Below, one piece after another: positions 1 to 8,542 of a stretch of DNA of 64,000 nucleotides. The translations under genes were made by a program, and so were the position numbers. Position 1 is the stretch's first letter. Each line of letters begins with the position of its first letter. Under the pieces are notes generated by a model. That model worked only from the letters and a program-made list of their open reading frames with translations. It had not been told where the DNA came from and did no database searches. Source of the DNA: Phycisphaerae bacterium (GTDB lineage Bacteria > Planctomycetota > Phycisphaerae > JAJVII01); the NCBI GenBank assembly GCA_022072085.1, contig JAJVII010000036.1, forward strand, positions 1 through 64,000. The letters are read 5' to 3'.

Positions 1-354
1 AGGCGGGGCGGCCGCCCCGGCCAGGTCCGGCGCCGAGGGCGTCGGCTGGCTGACGACCGCATAAGCGTGCAGGGCCGGGTCTTCAAGGTTGCTGCGCAGG
101 CCCAGGTCGAACGCGGTCGGCAGCGTCCGGGCCGCCGCCGGGATGTTCACGACCGGCCGACACCAGGGCAGGGCCGGCGCCAGCCATCCGACGGCCAGCA
201 CGATCGGCAGGCCGACCATGCCCACCCGCAGCGCCAGCACACGGTGGCCCACCGCGGCGTTGCGCCGGGTCAGCAGCGTGACCGCCGCCCACGTGAGCGT
301 CAGCCAGACCGTCGCCTGCACCAGTGCGTTGATGGCCAGATACATCCAGGCCAT
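1..354 (-). CDS. BlaR1/MecR1-like M56 membrane sensor, N-terminal part only (cut by window edge)
   Basis: The visible 118 residues begin MAWMYLAINALVQATVW and contain two hydrophobic segments (about residues 4-27 and 40-58), separated by a short basic loop (TRRN). This is the usual beginning of the M56 family of BlaR1/MecR1 sensor-proteases. The HEXXH protease motif would lie beyond the window, so catalytic competence cannot be judged. A GGGAGG Shine-Dalgarno lies 6 nt before the ATG. The gene starts 27 nt after the blaI stop on the same strand, the normal blaI-blaR arrangement. In that system the sensor transmits a cell-envelope signal that leads to BlaI cleavage. In planctomycetes such pairs are common and need not concern beta-lactams. 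The family call rests on N-terminal topology plus context. Confidence 0.75.
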   Translation of the reverse strand, partial: MAWMYLAINALVQATVWLTLTWAAVTLLTRRNAAVGHRVLALRVGMVGLPIVLAVGWLAPALPWCRPVVNIPAAARTLPTAFDLGLRSNLEDPALHAYAVVSQPTPSAPDLAGAAAPP

Positions 355-381
355 GGGAGACCTCCCACGCGTCTTGCCTGC

Positions 382-771
382 TTACTTCGACTCGTCGCCC
401 GCGTCGTCGATCATCCTGCGGATGCGGTCCAGGTCTTCGGCGGTCATGTCCTCGTCGGTGCCCAGGATGTGGCAGAGCAGCTTCTCGGGCCGCCCGGCGA
501 AGATGCGGTCGATGAAGTCCCGGACCGTGCCTGCGGCGTACTGCTGGCGCGGCATGGTGGGGCGATAGACGTAGGCCTTGCCCCGCTGGGTGTGGCTGAG
601 CATGCCGCGTTTTTCGAGGTTACGCATGGTGGTCAGGACCGTGGTGTAGGCGATGCGGCGCCGGCGGGCGAGTCGGCCGTGCACTTCGGCCACGGTTGCC
701 CGCTCCAGTTGCCACACCTCGTCCATCACTTCCTGTTGAAGCTGTCCGAGAGATTCAATGGGTTCTGTCAT
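382..771 (-). CDS. BlaI/MecI/CopY-family transcriptional repressor
   Basis: The 129-residue protein has the length and layout of Penicillinase_R repressors. An N-terminal winged helix carries the recognisable run AYTTVLTTMRNLEKRG (about residues 42-57) and wing residues GKAYVYRP. A C-terminal dimerisation helix region follows, including the FIDRIFAG segment. The start is supported by an AAGGGA Shine-Dalgarno a few bases upstream. It is the first gene of a two-gene unit with the BlaR1-like sensor downstream, so autorepression relieved by the sensor protease is expected from the family. Candidate operator half-sites (ACTACA and two GTTTAG copies on the minus strand) lie in the leader between the proposed promoter and the start codon. 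Regulated genes outside this operon cannot be inferred. Confidence 0.93.
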   Translation of the reverse strand: MTEPIESLGQLQQEVMDEVWQLERATVAEVHGRLARRRRIAYTTVLTTMRNLEKRGMLSHTQRGKAYVYRPTMPRQQYAAGTVRDFIDRIFAGRPEKLLCHILGTDEDMTAEDLDRIRRMIDDAGDESK

Positions 772-865
772 GGCGTCCCTTCATTCGGGCCGGTTGTCGG
801 CCCTGTAGTTCTAAACGCATCCACGACGGGCTTGCTGCAATTACTAAACCCTTAATACGCAAATA

Positions 866-895
866 ATAATACCGCGATTCGCCCCGCCGGGTCAA
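866..895 (-). promoter_or_regulatory. Candidate promoter of the blaI-blaR operon
   Basis: On the minus strand TTGACC (895-890) is followed after 18 bp by TATTAT (871-866). This would start transcription near 858 and give a leader of about 85 nt. The leader contains GTTTAGTAATTG and GTTTAGAACTACA, whose ACTACA resembles a BlaI half-site. The call is from sequence match only. Confidence 0.4.
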
Positions 896-1087
896 TGGCT
901 TGGCCGACCCCGGGATGTCGGTGCCTGCCGCCCAGCCTGTGAGACGCGGCCCAAAGCCCGGAAAGAACATTGGCCCTCCACATATAGGGTCGCGGCCGGG
1001 GGGAAACGGGACTTACGAACGCCGCGTAAGTCGGGCCGATTCCGGCCGGCGGCCCATCCGTTGGCCCGGCCGGTGCTTGGCCGGGCG

Positions 1088-1106
1088 CAAAATTCTCGGA
1101 ATTTTG
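1088..1106. promoter_or_regulatory. Palindrome CAAAATTC-TCG-GAATTTTG
   Basis: A perfect 8-bp inverted repeat with a 3-bp centre, unusually AT-rich for its surroundings. It lies about 88 bp downstream of the stop of the glycoside hydrolase gene that ends at 1194 and far upstream of blaI. It could be an operator, or the core of a transcription terminator stem for the hydrolase. The neighbouring GCG/GGC bases extend pairing imperfectly. Confidence 0.4.
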
Positions 1107-1193
1107 GGCGGATTCTCGCAGGAGGGTCAACACCAGGGGCCGCCGAGGGGGAGGAAAGGGTCACGAAGGCTGACGGAAAAAGCCCCCCGCGGA

Positions 1194-3746
1194 TCAGCGC
1201 GTGACCTGGTAGTAGAAGGTGCGGTGCGTGCCGTCGATGGCGAAGCTGCCGTCGTGGGCGGGCTTGACAGTTCGGCCGGTCGGCACGCCGTAGAGGTCCA
1301 GCACATTCACCGCCGCCGGCCGATCGCCCGCCAGGGCGATCGTCGCCTGCACAGGCTCCATGAGCAGCGGCGGGGCGCCGACCGACAGCAGCGTGCGGCC
1401 GTCGGGCGAATACTTCGCTCCGGTCTGCGTGTCGCGGGCCATCGCGGTGATCAGGATGTTCTTCGACTCCGCCAGCGGCCGGTCGTCCAGCGGCGTGAGG
1501 ATCAGGCTGACGAAGTCGGTCTTCACGGTCACCTTCGCGCCGGCCAGGTCGAAGCTCTGACCGCCCGCGAAACCGACGACCGCCGCCGTCCTGCCCGTCG
1601 AGACGGTGACGACGCGGCGGCCGTAGTCCCAAGCGAGCTGGCCCGTGGCCGACCGCACGATGCGCTCGTTGCTGTCCCAGTACTTGTCGACGTCCATCCG
1701 CTCGCTCTTGCCGCCGTCGAAGCTCGTCAGCACGCGGCCGATCGCCAGCAGTTGCGTCGACGTGCCGTCCGAGGCGCCCTTCTCGTCGCCGGCGCCGATC
1801 AGATCCTGGGCCAGCGGGTCGCGGCCGGTGAACAGGTCGGCAGTCGCCAGCCGGCGGATCGCGACGGCCGGGCCTTCCTTGACGTGCCCCTTGTGGATTG
1901 CGAACGCCAGCGCGGGGAACTGGCCGATGTAGGCCGGCGTGTCGGTGACGTAGGACGACAGGTTCGGCCAGCCGTCGCCGACGCCGGTGCGGCTGTTGAG
2001 GAAATGGTAGCTCGCGTCCCAGCCGTTCAGGCCCATGCCGTAGAAGGCGAACAGCGGGGCGGCCTCGGCCTTGTACTGGTTGGGCGGCTTGCTGGTCCAC
2101 TCGGTGATGCTGAAGGGGCGGTCGGCGACCTGGTAGAGCCCGCTGGTGAGCATGCCGCCGCCGGGCGTGGCCAGTTGCGTGCCGTTGAAGACCTTGCCGG
2201 CCTTGATCGAGTGCCCGCCCTCGCCGCCGCCGAAGTAATTGTGCCGGTCGATCATGTCCATCGCGGCGTCGCACCAGAGGTTGGCCGGGTCGGCCGCCGG
2301 CCCGCCCGCGCGCCAGGCCGTCGTCACTGTCACCCCCTTGAACCCGAGGAGGCGGAGTTGCTTTTCGCGCCGCAGGTAGAAGCCGCGCTGGGTGTCGGCC
2401 AGGAAATGGATGAATCGGCCCATCGCGGCGTCCGGCTTGTCGCCCTTGAACTGCCACGCGCCGAACATGCGCGTCTGTGACGGATCCTGGCCGTGGGCCT
2501 TGAGCCACTCGGCGAACTGGCGGCGCAGCTCCGCGGCGTGCCGGGGCATCCTGCCGCGCGGGTTGGTCAGGTCGTTGAGCGGCCAGTGCCAGAAGACGCA
2601 GTCCTCGTTCTGCACCTCGACCACCGCCAGCGCCGGGTCGTCGAGGTAGCGGAGTTTCGTATAGGGGTTCACGTGCTCCAGCAGGGCCTTGACGTATCGC
2701 CACTGGAGGTCCTGCAACTGCGGCATGAAGTTGACCAGGCCGGAGGTCGAGCCTTTGTCCAGTTCCGCGAACAGGTCGGCCGGGTAGCCGTCGTTCGTGT
2801 CGATCCGCAGCGGATAGAACACCGACCAGGTCGAGTAGATGCCCTGCGCCTTGAGCGTCGCGAACCAGTGGTCCAGCACGTCGAGCTTCGCGGCGTCGAA
2901 CGCGCCGTTGCGCAGCGGGCCGAGCAGTTCGAACACCGAGTGCTGCCGCACCATGTTCACGCCGTACTTGCGGAGGTAGCGGGCCCGCCGCGTCATCTGC
3001 TCGTGCGTTTCGCGCGGGTTGGCGTTGGCGCCGCAGCCCCAGAACCTGGTCGGCGTCCCCGCCCGCTCGAAGCGCAGGGCGTCGCCGTCGCGATGGAGGA
3101 ATCCCGCCGCCCCCGCCGGCGCGGGCGTCAGCGCCGACAGGTCGATAACGGACTTGTCGCTGAACGCATCGTCGGTGAAGACGGCCTCGAACCAGTCGCC
3201 GGGCCCAGCCGCCCAGGTCGTGCCCGGCTTGCGAACGCCCGAGGGCACGAAACCGTCGCTGGTGAGCACGAAGCAGTCAATCGCGCCGTGGTTGGCGATC
3301 TTGCTGTTGCAGCGGAAGGCGACGGCGTGGCTGCCGGCGGTCAGTTTCACGTCGGCCACCTTAACCCAGCCGACATTGCGGTGGTCGGGCTTGGGCGAGA
3401 TCATCATCTCGCCGCGGACGTCCTTGCGAAGGTCGATCGTTTGCCACGCCCCGCCGTCCAGCCGCCAGTCCATGCTCGCCAGCAGGACGTTGCACCGCAG
3501 CCAGAGCGCGTAGTCCCCGCCGCCGGCGGCGACCTTGAACGTCGCCACGCCCGGCCTGGCCTTGTCGTAGTGGCTCAGCCAGTCGTGGCCGGACAGGGCG
3601 TCATTGTTGACGCCGTCGTACCAGTTGTTGCGGGTGAAGTTGTGGTCGGTGCAGCTCTCGCCCTCGACCCAGATCGACTCGGCATGAACGGCGACTGCTG
3701 CCGGCAGCAGCGCGGCGGCGACAAGCAGGGCAGTCCGGTGACGCAT
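1194..3746 (-). CDS. Secreted clan-A (GH5-like) glycoside hydrolase with N-terminal carbohydrate-binding-like region
   Basis: 850 residues. MRHRTALLVAAALLPAAVAVHA is a cleavable signal peptide. Residues about 24-160 resemble a beta-sandwich carbohydrate-binding segment (WVEGESC, then tryptophan-rich strands and FRCNSKIANHGAIDCF). From about 230 a TIM-barrel follows, with the typical opening RYLRKYGVNMVRQH. The likely acid/base is E381 in VVEVQNED and the likely nucleophile is E549 in FSITEW, as in retaining clan GH-A enzymes. A C-terminal beta-domain (about 640-850) closes the protein. The ATG at 3746 is chosen over an upstream ATG because the signal peptide starts there and GAGGG lies 5 nt before it. 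A TATAAT box lies upstream. The substrate is unknown; the sulfatase and lyase-like genes nearby suggest a complex plant or algal polysaccharide. Confidence 0.8.
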   Translation of the reverse strand: MRHRTALLVAAALLPAAVAVHAESIWVEGESCTDHNFTRNNWYDGVNNDALSGHDWLSHYDKARPGVATFKVAAGGGDYALWLRCNVLLASMDWRLDGGAWQTIDLRKDVRGEMMISPKPDHRNVGWVKVADVKLTAGSHAVAFRCNSKIANHGAIDCFVLTSDGFVPSGVRKPGTTWAAGPGDWFEAVFTDDAFSDKSVIDLSALTPAPAGAAGFLHRDGDALRFERAGTPTRFWGCGANANPRETHEQMTRRARYLRKYGVNMVRQHSVFELLGPLRNGAFDAAKLDVLDHWFATLKAQGIYSTWSVFYPLRIDTNDGYPADLFAELDKGSTSGLVNFMPQLQDLQWRYVKALLEHVNPYTKLRYLDDPALAVVEVQNEDCVFWHWPLNDLTNPRGRMPRHAAELRRQFAEWLKAHGQDPSQTRMFGAWQFKGDKPDAAMGRFIHFLADTQRGFYLRREKQLRLLGFKGVTVTTAWRAGGPAADPANLWCDAAMDMIDRHNYFGGGEGGHSIKAGKVFNGTQLATPGGGMLTSGLYQVADRPFSITEWTSKPPNQYKAEAAPLFAFYGMGLNGWDASYHFLNSRTGVGDGWPNLSSYVTDTPAYIGQFPALAFAIHKGHVKEGPAVAIRRLATADLFTGRDPLAQDLIGAGDEKGASDGTSTQLLAIGRVLTSFDGGKSERMDVDKYWDSNERIVRSATGQLAWDYGRRVVTVSTGRTAAVVGFAGGQSFDLAGAKVTVKTDFVSLILTPLDDRPLAESKNILITAMARDTQTGAKYSPDGRTLLSVGAPPLLMEPVQATIALAGDRPAAVNVLDLYGVPTGRTVKPAHDGSFAIDGTHRTFYYQVTR

Positions 3747-3780
3747 GAAACCCTCGCTGGCTGGAGTATCGCGAGCCCGC

Positions 3781-3809
3781 ATTATAGTGGGTGGCGTCCC
3801 GACGGTCAC
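3781..3809 (-). promoter_or_regulatory. Candidate sigma-70 promoter of the secreted glycoside hydrolase
   Basis: On the minus strand GTGACC (3809-3804) is followed by a 17-bp spacer and a perfect TATAAT (3786-3781), with the -10 box about 34 bp before the chosen ATG. This is one of the best promoter matches in the window. Confidence 0.5.
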
Positions 3810-3834
3810 CATTGCGCCGCGATCGACGGCGGGG

Positions 3835-5340
3835 TCATTTCGCGGGCGGCGGGGGGAAGCCCGGCACGACGAATCGGGGTGCGGGCAGGACGATTCGCGC
3901 GGGCAGCTCCGGCATGTGCCCGGTCCGCAGGAAGCCGAGCATCCGCTCCCACGTCGCCGGCTGATTGCGGGCGATGGGATCGAAGACGCCGTGCCCGCCG
4001 CGCTCGGCGATCAGGACGCGGCCGTTGGGGAAGTGCCTGGCGATATCCAGCGTGTTCTCGACCGGCGTCTGCGTGTCCCAGTCGCCCTGGGCGAACAGCA
4101 CGGGGATGTCCGTGCGGACGGGCGTGCGGAAGTCGTCGCCGACGTCGGCGGTAGGCCAGACGTCGGCCGACGCGACGTAGCTGTCCCAGTTCCATTGTCC
4201 GAGGTATCGCGTCGCCGGGTCGCTCCTGAGCAGGGCCAGCCGCTGCGGCGTCACGCCCAGGCTGGTATCGACCAGCGGACCGACCAGGCGGAGTTGAGCC
4301 TGGCGGCTCCGGCGGCGCGCCAGCACCGAGGCTGCCCACGCGTCGTAGTGCTCGTAATACAGCGACAGCAGAAACGCCGGCCCGTCCGGCGCGTGGTGAA
4401 CGAAGTCGCGTTGCAGGTCCTCGGCGCCCAGCGTGACGGTCGCTGCCCGGCCGCTGTCGGCGTCCTTCAGTTCCACCTTCGCCGAACCGGCCTGGAACCG
4501 CCTGATCACCGCGTCGGCAGCCGCCTCCAGCCCGCCGGCGGGAATATACGGCCGCAGCGCCTTGTCCTGCTCGGCTGCCCGCCAGCAGCGTTGCATGGCC
4601 GCCAGCACATACGTGGGCATGTCGTAGCCGTCGTTCAGCGGTTCGACGCCGGAGAGCATTGCCCGCGCGACGATTTCGGGGTGCAGCCGCATCGTCGCGA
4701 AGCTCCATTGCGATCCGAAGCTGATCCCGACCAGGCTGATCTTCTCGTAGCCCAGGGCCTTCCGGAGATCGTTCACATCCTCGGCGGCCTCTTTGACCGT
4801 GTAGCCGCGCAGGTCGATCCTGCCGCCGGCAAAGTGCGCCGCCGCCTCGCGTGAGATCTTCACAAACGCCTCTGTGGACACCTTCAGGCTGCCGGGCTGG
4901 TCGAGCGGTTCGTCAGGCGTGCGGAAGCCGTAGCGGAGCACCTCGCCTCGCGGGCGGGCGCCCCGAAGGTCCATCACGACGACATCGCCAGCCGAGCGGA
5001 AGCGGAGCAGGTAGGGGGCGGCGGCGGAAAGCCCGGCCAGGAATGAACCCCCGGGTCCGCCGGGCAGATGAAACGTGGGGGGCGTTCCGTCCGGGGCCGT
5101 CCCTCTGAAGCGCGCGAAGCCGATTGCGATCAGGCGGCTGGCCGGGTCGGCGCGGTTCTCCGGCGCCCACAGCACGCCGGTCTCGTAGTCGATCTTCTCG
5201 CCGCCCGCCAGCGTCAGGCTTGCACGCTCGATGAACACCTGCCCGGCCTGCGGCTGGGCGGGCTGAGTGGTGGCGCCGGCGGCCGACGCCAGGGCCGGCT
5301 GAATCGCGAACAGGACGAATGCAATCACTGCGCGGCTCAT
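3835..5340 (-). CDS. Secreted alpha/beta-hydrolase (S33/TAP-like peptidase or esterase)
   Basis: 501 residues beginning with a signal peptide (MSRAVIAFVLFAIQPALASAAG), followed by a TTQP-rich linker. The oxyanion-loop motif HLPGGPGGS is at 91-99. The nucleophile elbow is G-I-S-F-G with Ser207. An acid follows in FAQGDWDTQTP and the catalytic His in ERGGHGVFD near the C-terminus. The long helical lid between the elbow and the C-terminal acid and His, together with HLPGGPGG, fits the proline iminopeptidase/TAP-like group, which acts on small peptides or esters in the periplasm. The actual substrate cannot be told. The stop lies 88 bp upstream of the next gene's start on the same strand. A TATAAT sequence occurs 28 bp before the ATG on the minus strand (5373-5368), but its -35 is poor. 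Confidence 0.82.
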   Translation of the reverse strand: MSRAVIAFVLFAIQPALASAAGATTQPAQPQAGQVFIERASLTLAGGEKIDYETGVLWAPENRADPASRLIAIGFARFRGTAPDGTPPTFHLPGGPGGSFLAGLSAAAPYLLRFRSAGDVVVMDLRGARPRGEVLRYGFRTPDEPLDQPGSLKVSTEAFVKISREAAAHFAGGRIDLRGYTVKEAAEDVNDLRKALGYEKISLVGISFGSQWSFATMRLHPEIVARAMLSGVEPLNDGYDMPTYVLAAMQRCWRAAEQDKALRPYIPAGGLEAAADAVIRRFQAGSAKVELKDADSGRAATVTLGAEDLQRDFVHHAPDGPAFLLSLYYEHYDAWAASVLARRRSRQAQLRLVGPLVDTSLGVTPQRLALLRSDPATRYLGQWNWDSYVASADVWPTADVGDDFRTPVRTDIPVLFAQGDWDTQTPVENTLDIARHFPNGRVLIAERGGHGVFDPIARNQPATWERMLGFLRTGHMPELPARIVLPAPRFVVPGFPPPPAK

Positions 5341-5367
5341 GGAGGCTCCGGTGAACGACGCGGCTCA

Positions 5368-5373
5368 ATTATA
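5368..5373 (-). promoter_or_regulatory. TATAAT -10 box before the alpha/beta-hydrolase gene
   Basis: A perfect -10 hexamer on the minus strand 28 bp before the start codon. No good -35 is visible at 16-18 bp, so this is a weak promoter call. The divergent gene has its own TACAAT at 5455-5460, about 35 bp before its ATG. Confidence 0.35.
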
Positions 5374-5494
5374 GGCGGGCTGGCGCAAACGGGAATACCG
5401 CCGGTCTTGAACGCGACTCGCGAGCGAGGGCGTGCAAGTCAACCTGCGGACCGCTACAATGAGGCCCCTCGCATGTTCTCTTAAGGAGACGACC

Positions 5495-8400
5495 ATGTCC
5501 AGCCGCATCGTTCCCGCCGTGCTGTGTCTTCTTGCCGTCGTCCCGGCCGCCCTCGGTCAGGACCCCATGTCGGTCGCGCCGGGCCAACTCAATCTGCCGC
5601 TCTACGTCCACGACGACGCGAACGTCGTGTGGAACGCCGGCCCGGTTACCAGCGGCGTGGCCCTGCCGCCGGGGCTGGTGACCGACCTGTCGAAGCTGCG
5701 CGTCGTTGATGCTGCCGGCAAGCCGATCCCTGCGCAGTTCCGCGCCCTGGAGCGTTACTGGACCCGGCCGGACAAGTCGGTCCGCTGGTTGCTGGTGGAC
5801 TTCCCGGCGGATGTGTTTGAGAGCGAGTCGGCCACGGTCTATCTCCGCGACGACGGGCAGGGGGCTGCGCCGGCTACATCGCTGAAGGTGGACGACGCCG
5901 CCGACGCGATCACCGTGGACACCGGGATCCTGAGATTCACCGTCAGCAAGAAGGCGTTCAACCTGTTTGACGCAGCCTGGTTTGACCAGAACGGCGACGG
6001 GAGGTTCGGCGACGACGAGCTATACATCGCTCCGTCGCCAGACAACGGCAGCGTCATCACAGCAGCGGCCTGGAAGGAGCAGGGCATCGAGGCCGGGACG
6101 AATTACTACAGCTCGTCGATCCCGCCGCGGCGGGTGGCGGTGGAGGAGTCCGGGCCGGTCCGCGTGACGATTGTCGCCGACGGCATGCACGCGCCGCGCG
6201 GCGCGGCGGCCGACGCGGCCAAGCCGTTCTACGACTATCGCGTCCGCATCACCGCCTGGGCCGGTTCGCCGATCGTCAAGGTCGGCTACTCGATCTGCAA
6301 CATGCGGACGGCCGAAGAGCAATACGTCTGGCCGATGGCCGAGGCGTCGCTGGTGACGCGGCTGAAGACCGAGGGCGAGATCGTCGCGGTCTTCCTGACC
6401 GACAACAACCAGTTCGTGAACCCGCCGTATGAGATGCAGGGCCAGGGACAGAACTTCGCCGCCGAGGGCAAGAGCTCGATGCTCGGCGCCCGTTGCTCCG
6501 ACGCCCACGTGCTGATGGTGCAGGATTCCAGCGGCGGCGACGAGTGGCAGAAGCTCAAGGGCAACGGCCACGCCCGGCGAATCTTCGGCGGCAGCGCCGT
6601 GCCGGGCGTCAGCTATCGCGGGTGGAAGGTCTGGCGCGGGGGAGAGGAAGTGGCTGGCGGAGACCGCTCGCCGGGCCTGGTCGACTTCCGGCACAACTCG
6701 TCGGACCCCGCGAAGGAACGCGGCATCATCGTCACCGTCCGCGATTTCTGGCAGAACTACCCCAAGGGCCTCGAAGCCGACAAGGACGTGCTGGCCGTGA
6801 AGGTCTTTCCCAAGGAGAGCAAGCAGGCGCCGTTCGACCTGATCCCCGGGACGCGCAAAACGCACGAGATCTATTTCCAGTTCCACGGCCCGCGGCTGTT
6901 CGAGCGGCACTACGACTGGGTGTGGCGGCGGGTGAACAGGCCGCTGATGGCCCGTCCGCCGGCCGACTGGACCGGCCGCATTGCCGGTGCGTGGGACCTG
7001 GGCCTGGCCAACGTACCTTGCGTGCCGGCCAGCATGTTCGACAAGAGCGTCATGGACGGCTGCCGCGTCGGATGGGGCAACTACGGCTGGATCAGCGCGT
7101 GGAACCCCGGCGGGCAGCACTGGAACGAGGGGACGCAGTTCTACGGCTGGTTGCTCCGCGGCGACCGGCGGGCGTTCGAGGAGGCGGAGATCACTTCCCG
7201 CTGGGCCGGCGACCTGGTCCCGGTGAACTTCGAGACCGAGAACATGGACCGCTACTGGATGCTGATGCGCGGCTGGAACCGCCGCGAAAGCAAGGTGCCG
7301 CTGGTCGCCCCGCCGGGCTGGAAGGACAGCCGCGGGTGGATCGGCTATCCCGACAGCGGGCACATGGGCATGGTGATGTGGCTGGAGCACTATCGGCTGA
7401 CCGGCGACGGCTTCGCCCGCGACGCGGTGCAGCACGAAGGCGAATGGGGCCGGGCCTACGCGTGGGGCTCCACGCACGACTGCAAGCCGCCGTTCCGCAT
7501 CAACTGGGCCTACAAACGCGACCCCGACGCCGACCCGACCTACATGAACTTCAACCGCTACCAGGCCTGGCCGCTGTTCAACTTCGTCAGCGGCTACTCG
7601 GCCAACGGCGACCCGCAATGGCTGGCTGAGGCCCGCATCATCTGCCTGGGCTACCGCAACGCCATGCGGGCGAATCCCGTCGGCTACATCTGCGACACGA
7701 TCGACGACGCGGGCAGCCGCGAGGTCTACGGCAAGGACTTCCCGCCGGCGACGCGCGACAGGTGCGCCTCCAAGGCCTACGCCAACTTCCAGCTCTCGCT
7801 GGTCGTCAACGCGCTGGTCAAGTACTACAACGAGGACCCCGACGAAGAGGTCCGCGACGCGATCCTCGGCTCGGTCGACATCCTGGTCAGCCGAGCCCTG
7901 CTGCACGACGACAAAGGCAAGCCGATCGGCTGGAGCTACTGCTGGGGCGACCTGTGGGGCCCCAGCGGGACGCGCGGCGAATGGAACGACGACGTGCTGA
8001 CGGCTGTCGGCTACGGCTATCAGGTCAGCGGCCGCAAGGACTTCCTCGAGCCGTTGAAAGTCGCCTTCGAGGAAGTGAAGCCCTACTACTCCAAGTTCGA
8101 CAATCACGCGTGGATCCCGGTCGTCTACCCGCGGGCCGACCAGGAGCCGCCGGCTGCGGTCAACGACCTGAAGGTCGAGGCCGTCGGCGGGGGCAAGGTG
8201 CGGGTCAGCTTCGCCGCGCCGGCCGGCGATCCGGTGAACTACCAGCTCAAGTACGCCGTCCCGCAGATCGTCGAGCGGGTGAGCGACTGGCCGCTGCCGG
8301 GCGAGGCACTGCCGAAGAACAAGGCGGAGTATCAGGCCCTGGTCGCCAAGGCCCTGGAGCGACAGGTGAGCTTCTACATGGCCCTCAACGCCAAGGGCGA

Positions 8401-8542
8401 GCCGGCCCCCGGCAAGAGCGGCGCCCGCGAGTCCTTCGAGGTGACGCTGCCGCCGGGCACCTATCACTTCGCCCTCAAGAGCCTGGACGCCGCGAACAAC
8501 CAGAGCGCGATGAGCAACGTAGCCAGAGTGGAGGTCCGATGA
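5495..8542 (+). CDS. Secreted PcRGLX/YetA-like (exo-rhamnogalacturonan lyase-like) protein with C-terminal Fn3-like domain
   Basis: 1015 residues from the ATG at 5495, which has AAGGAGAC in front and starts a signal peptide (MSSRIVPAVLCLLAVVPAALG). The N-terminal domain has the pattern of PcRGLX/YetA-like proteins: an entry loop with GPVTSGVALPPG, then IPAQFRALERYW and DKSVRWLLVDF. A beta-sandwich and then a long tryptophan- and tyrosine-rich alpha/alpha-toroid follow (about 480-880). The last 130 residues form a fibronectin-III-like beta domain (PPAAVNDLKVEAVGGGKVRV). Family members are associated with rhamnogalacturonan side-chain breakdown, but I see no single residue that proves lyase activity. 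Its stop overlaps the sulfatase start (ATGA), so the two products are probably co-expressed and act on the same sulfated or acidic glycan. Confidence 0.65.
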   Translation: MSSRIVPAVLCLLAVVPAALGQDPMSVAPGQLNLPLYVHDDANVVWNAGPVTSGVALPPGLVTDLSKLRVVDAAGKPIPAQFRALERYWTRPDKSVRWLLVDFPADVFESESATVYLRDDGQGAAPATSLKVDDAADAITVDTGILRFTVSKKAFNLFDAAWFDQNGDGRFGDDELYIAPSPDNGSVITAAAWKEQGIEAGTNYYSSSIPPRRVAVEESGPVRVTIVADGMHAPRGAAADAAKPFYDYRVRITAWAGSPIVKVGYSICNMRTAEEQYVWPMAEASLVTRLKTEGEIVAVFLTDNNQFVNPPYEMQGQGQNFAAEGKSSMLGARCSDAHVLMVQDSSGGDEWQKLKGNGHARRIFGGSAVPGVSYRGWKVWRGGEEVAGGDRSPGLVDFRHNSSDPAKERGIIVTVRDFWQNYPKGLEADKDVLAVKVFPKESKQAPFDLIPGTRKTHEIYFQFHGPRLFERHYDWVWRRVNRPLMARPPADWTGRIAGAWDLGLANVPCVPASMFDKSVMDGCRVGWGNYGWISAWNPGGQHWNEGTQFYGWLLRGDRRAFEEAEITSRWAGDLVPVNFETENMDRYWMLMRGWNRRESKVPLVAPPGWKDSRGWIGYPDSGHMGMVMWLEHYRLTGDGFARDAVQHEGEWGRAYAWGSTHDCKPPFRINWAYKRDPDADPTYMNFNRYQAWPLFNFVSGYSANGDPQWLAEARIICLGYRNAMRANPVGYICDTIDDAGSREVYGKDFPPATRDRCASKAYANFQLSLVVNALVKYYNEDPDEEVRDAILGSVDILVSRALLHDDKGKPIGWSYCWGDLWGPSGTRGEWNDDVLTAVGYGYQVSGRKDFLEPLKVAFEEVKPYYSKFDNHAWIPVVYPRADQEPPAAVNDLKVEAVGGGKVRVSFAAPAGDPVNYQLKYAVPQIVERVSDWPLPGEALPKNKAEYQALVAKALERQVSFYMALNAKGEPAPGKSGARESFEVTLPPGTYHFALKSLDAANNQSAMSNVARVEVR

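Larger units (their letters stand above)
772..1193. other. Intergenic region upstream of blaI
   Basis: About 420 bp without a supportable gene. The part nearest blaI is AT-rich and holds a candidate sigma-70-type promoter. The remainder is GC-rich and contains one clear symmetric element at 1088-1106. ORFs running through it have no signal peptide, Shine-Dalgarno or family resemblance, and cross strongly biased non-coding sequence. Confidence 0.6.

Noticed and set aside
1-354. BlaR1-like gene considered as a pseudogene fragment
   Set aside because: It is open to the window edge with a good start and spacing to blaI; the missing part is simply outside the window.
892-2703. 603-codon minus-strand ORF overlapping the glycoside hydrolase in another frame
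   Set aside because: Arg/Pro/Gly-rich shadow translation of the real gene at 1194-3746; no domain, signal or ribosome site.
6020-8467. 815-codon antisense ORF over the PcRGLX/YetA-like gene
   Set aside because: Composition rich in Val, Ala, Arg and Pro without any motif. The plus-strand frame has signal peptide, Shine-Dalgarno and family features.
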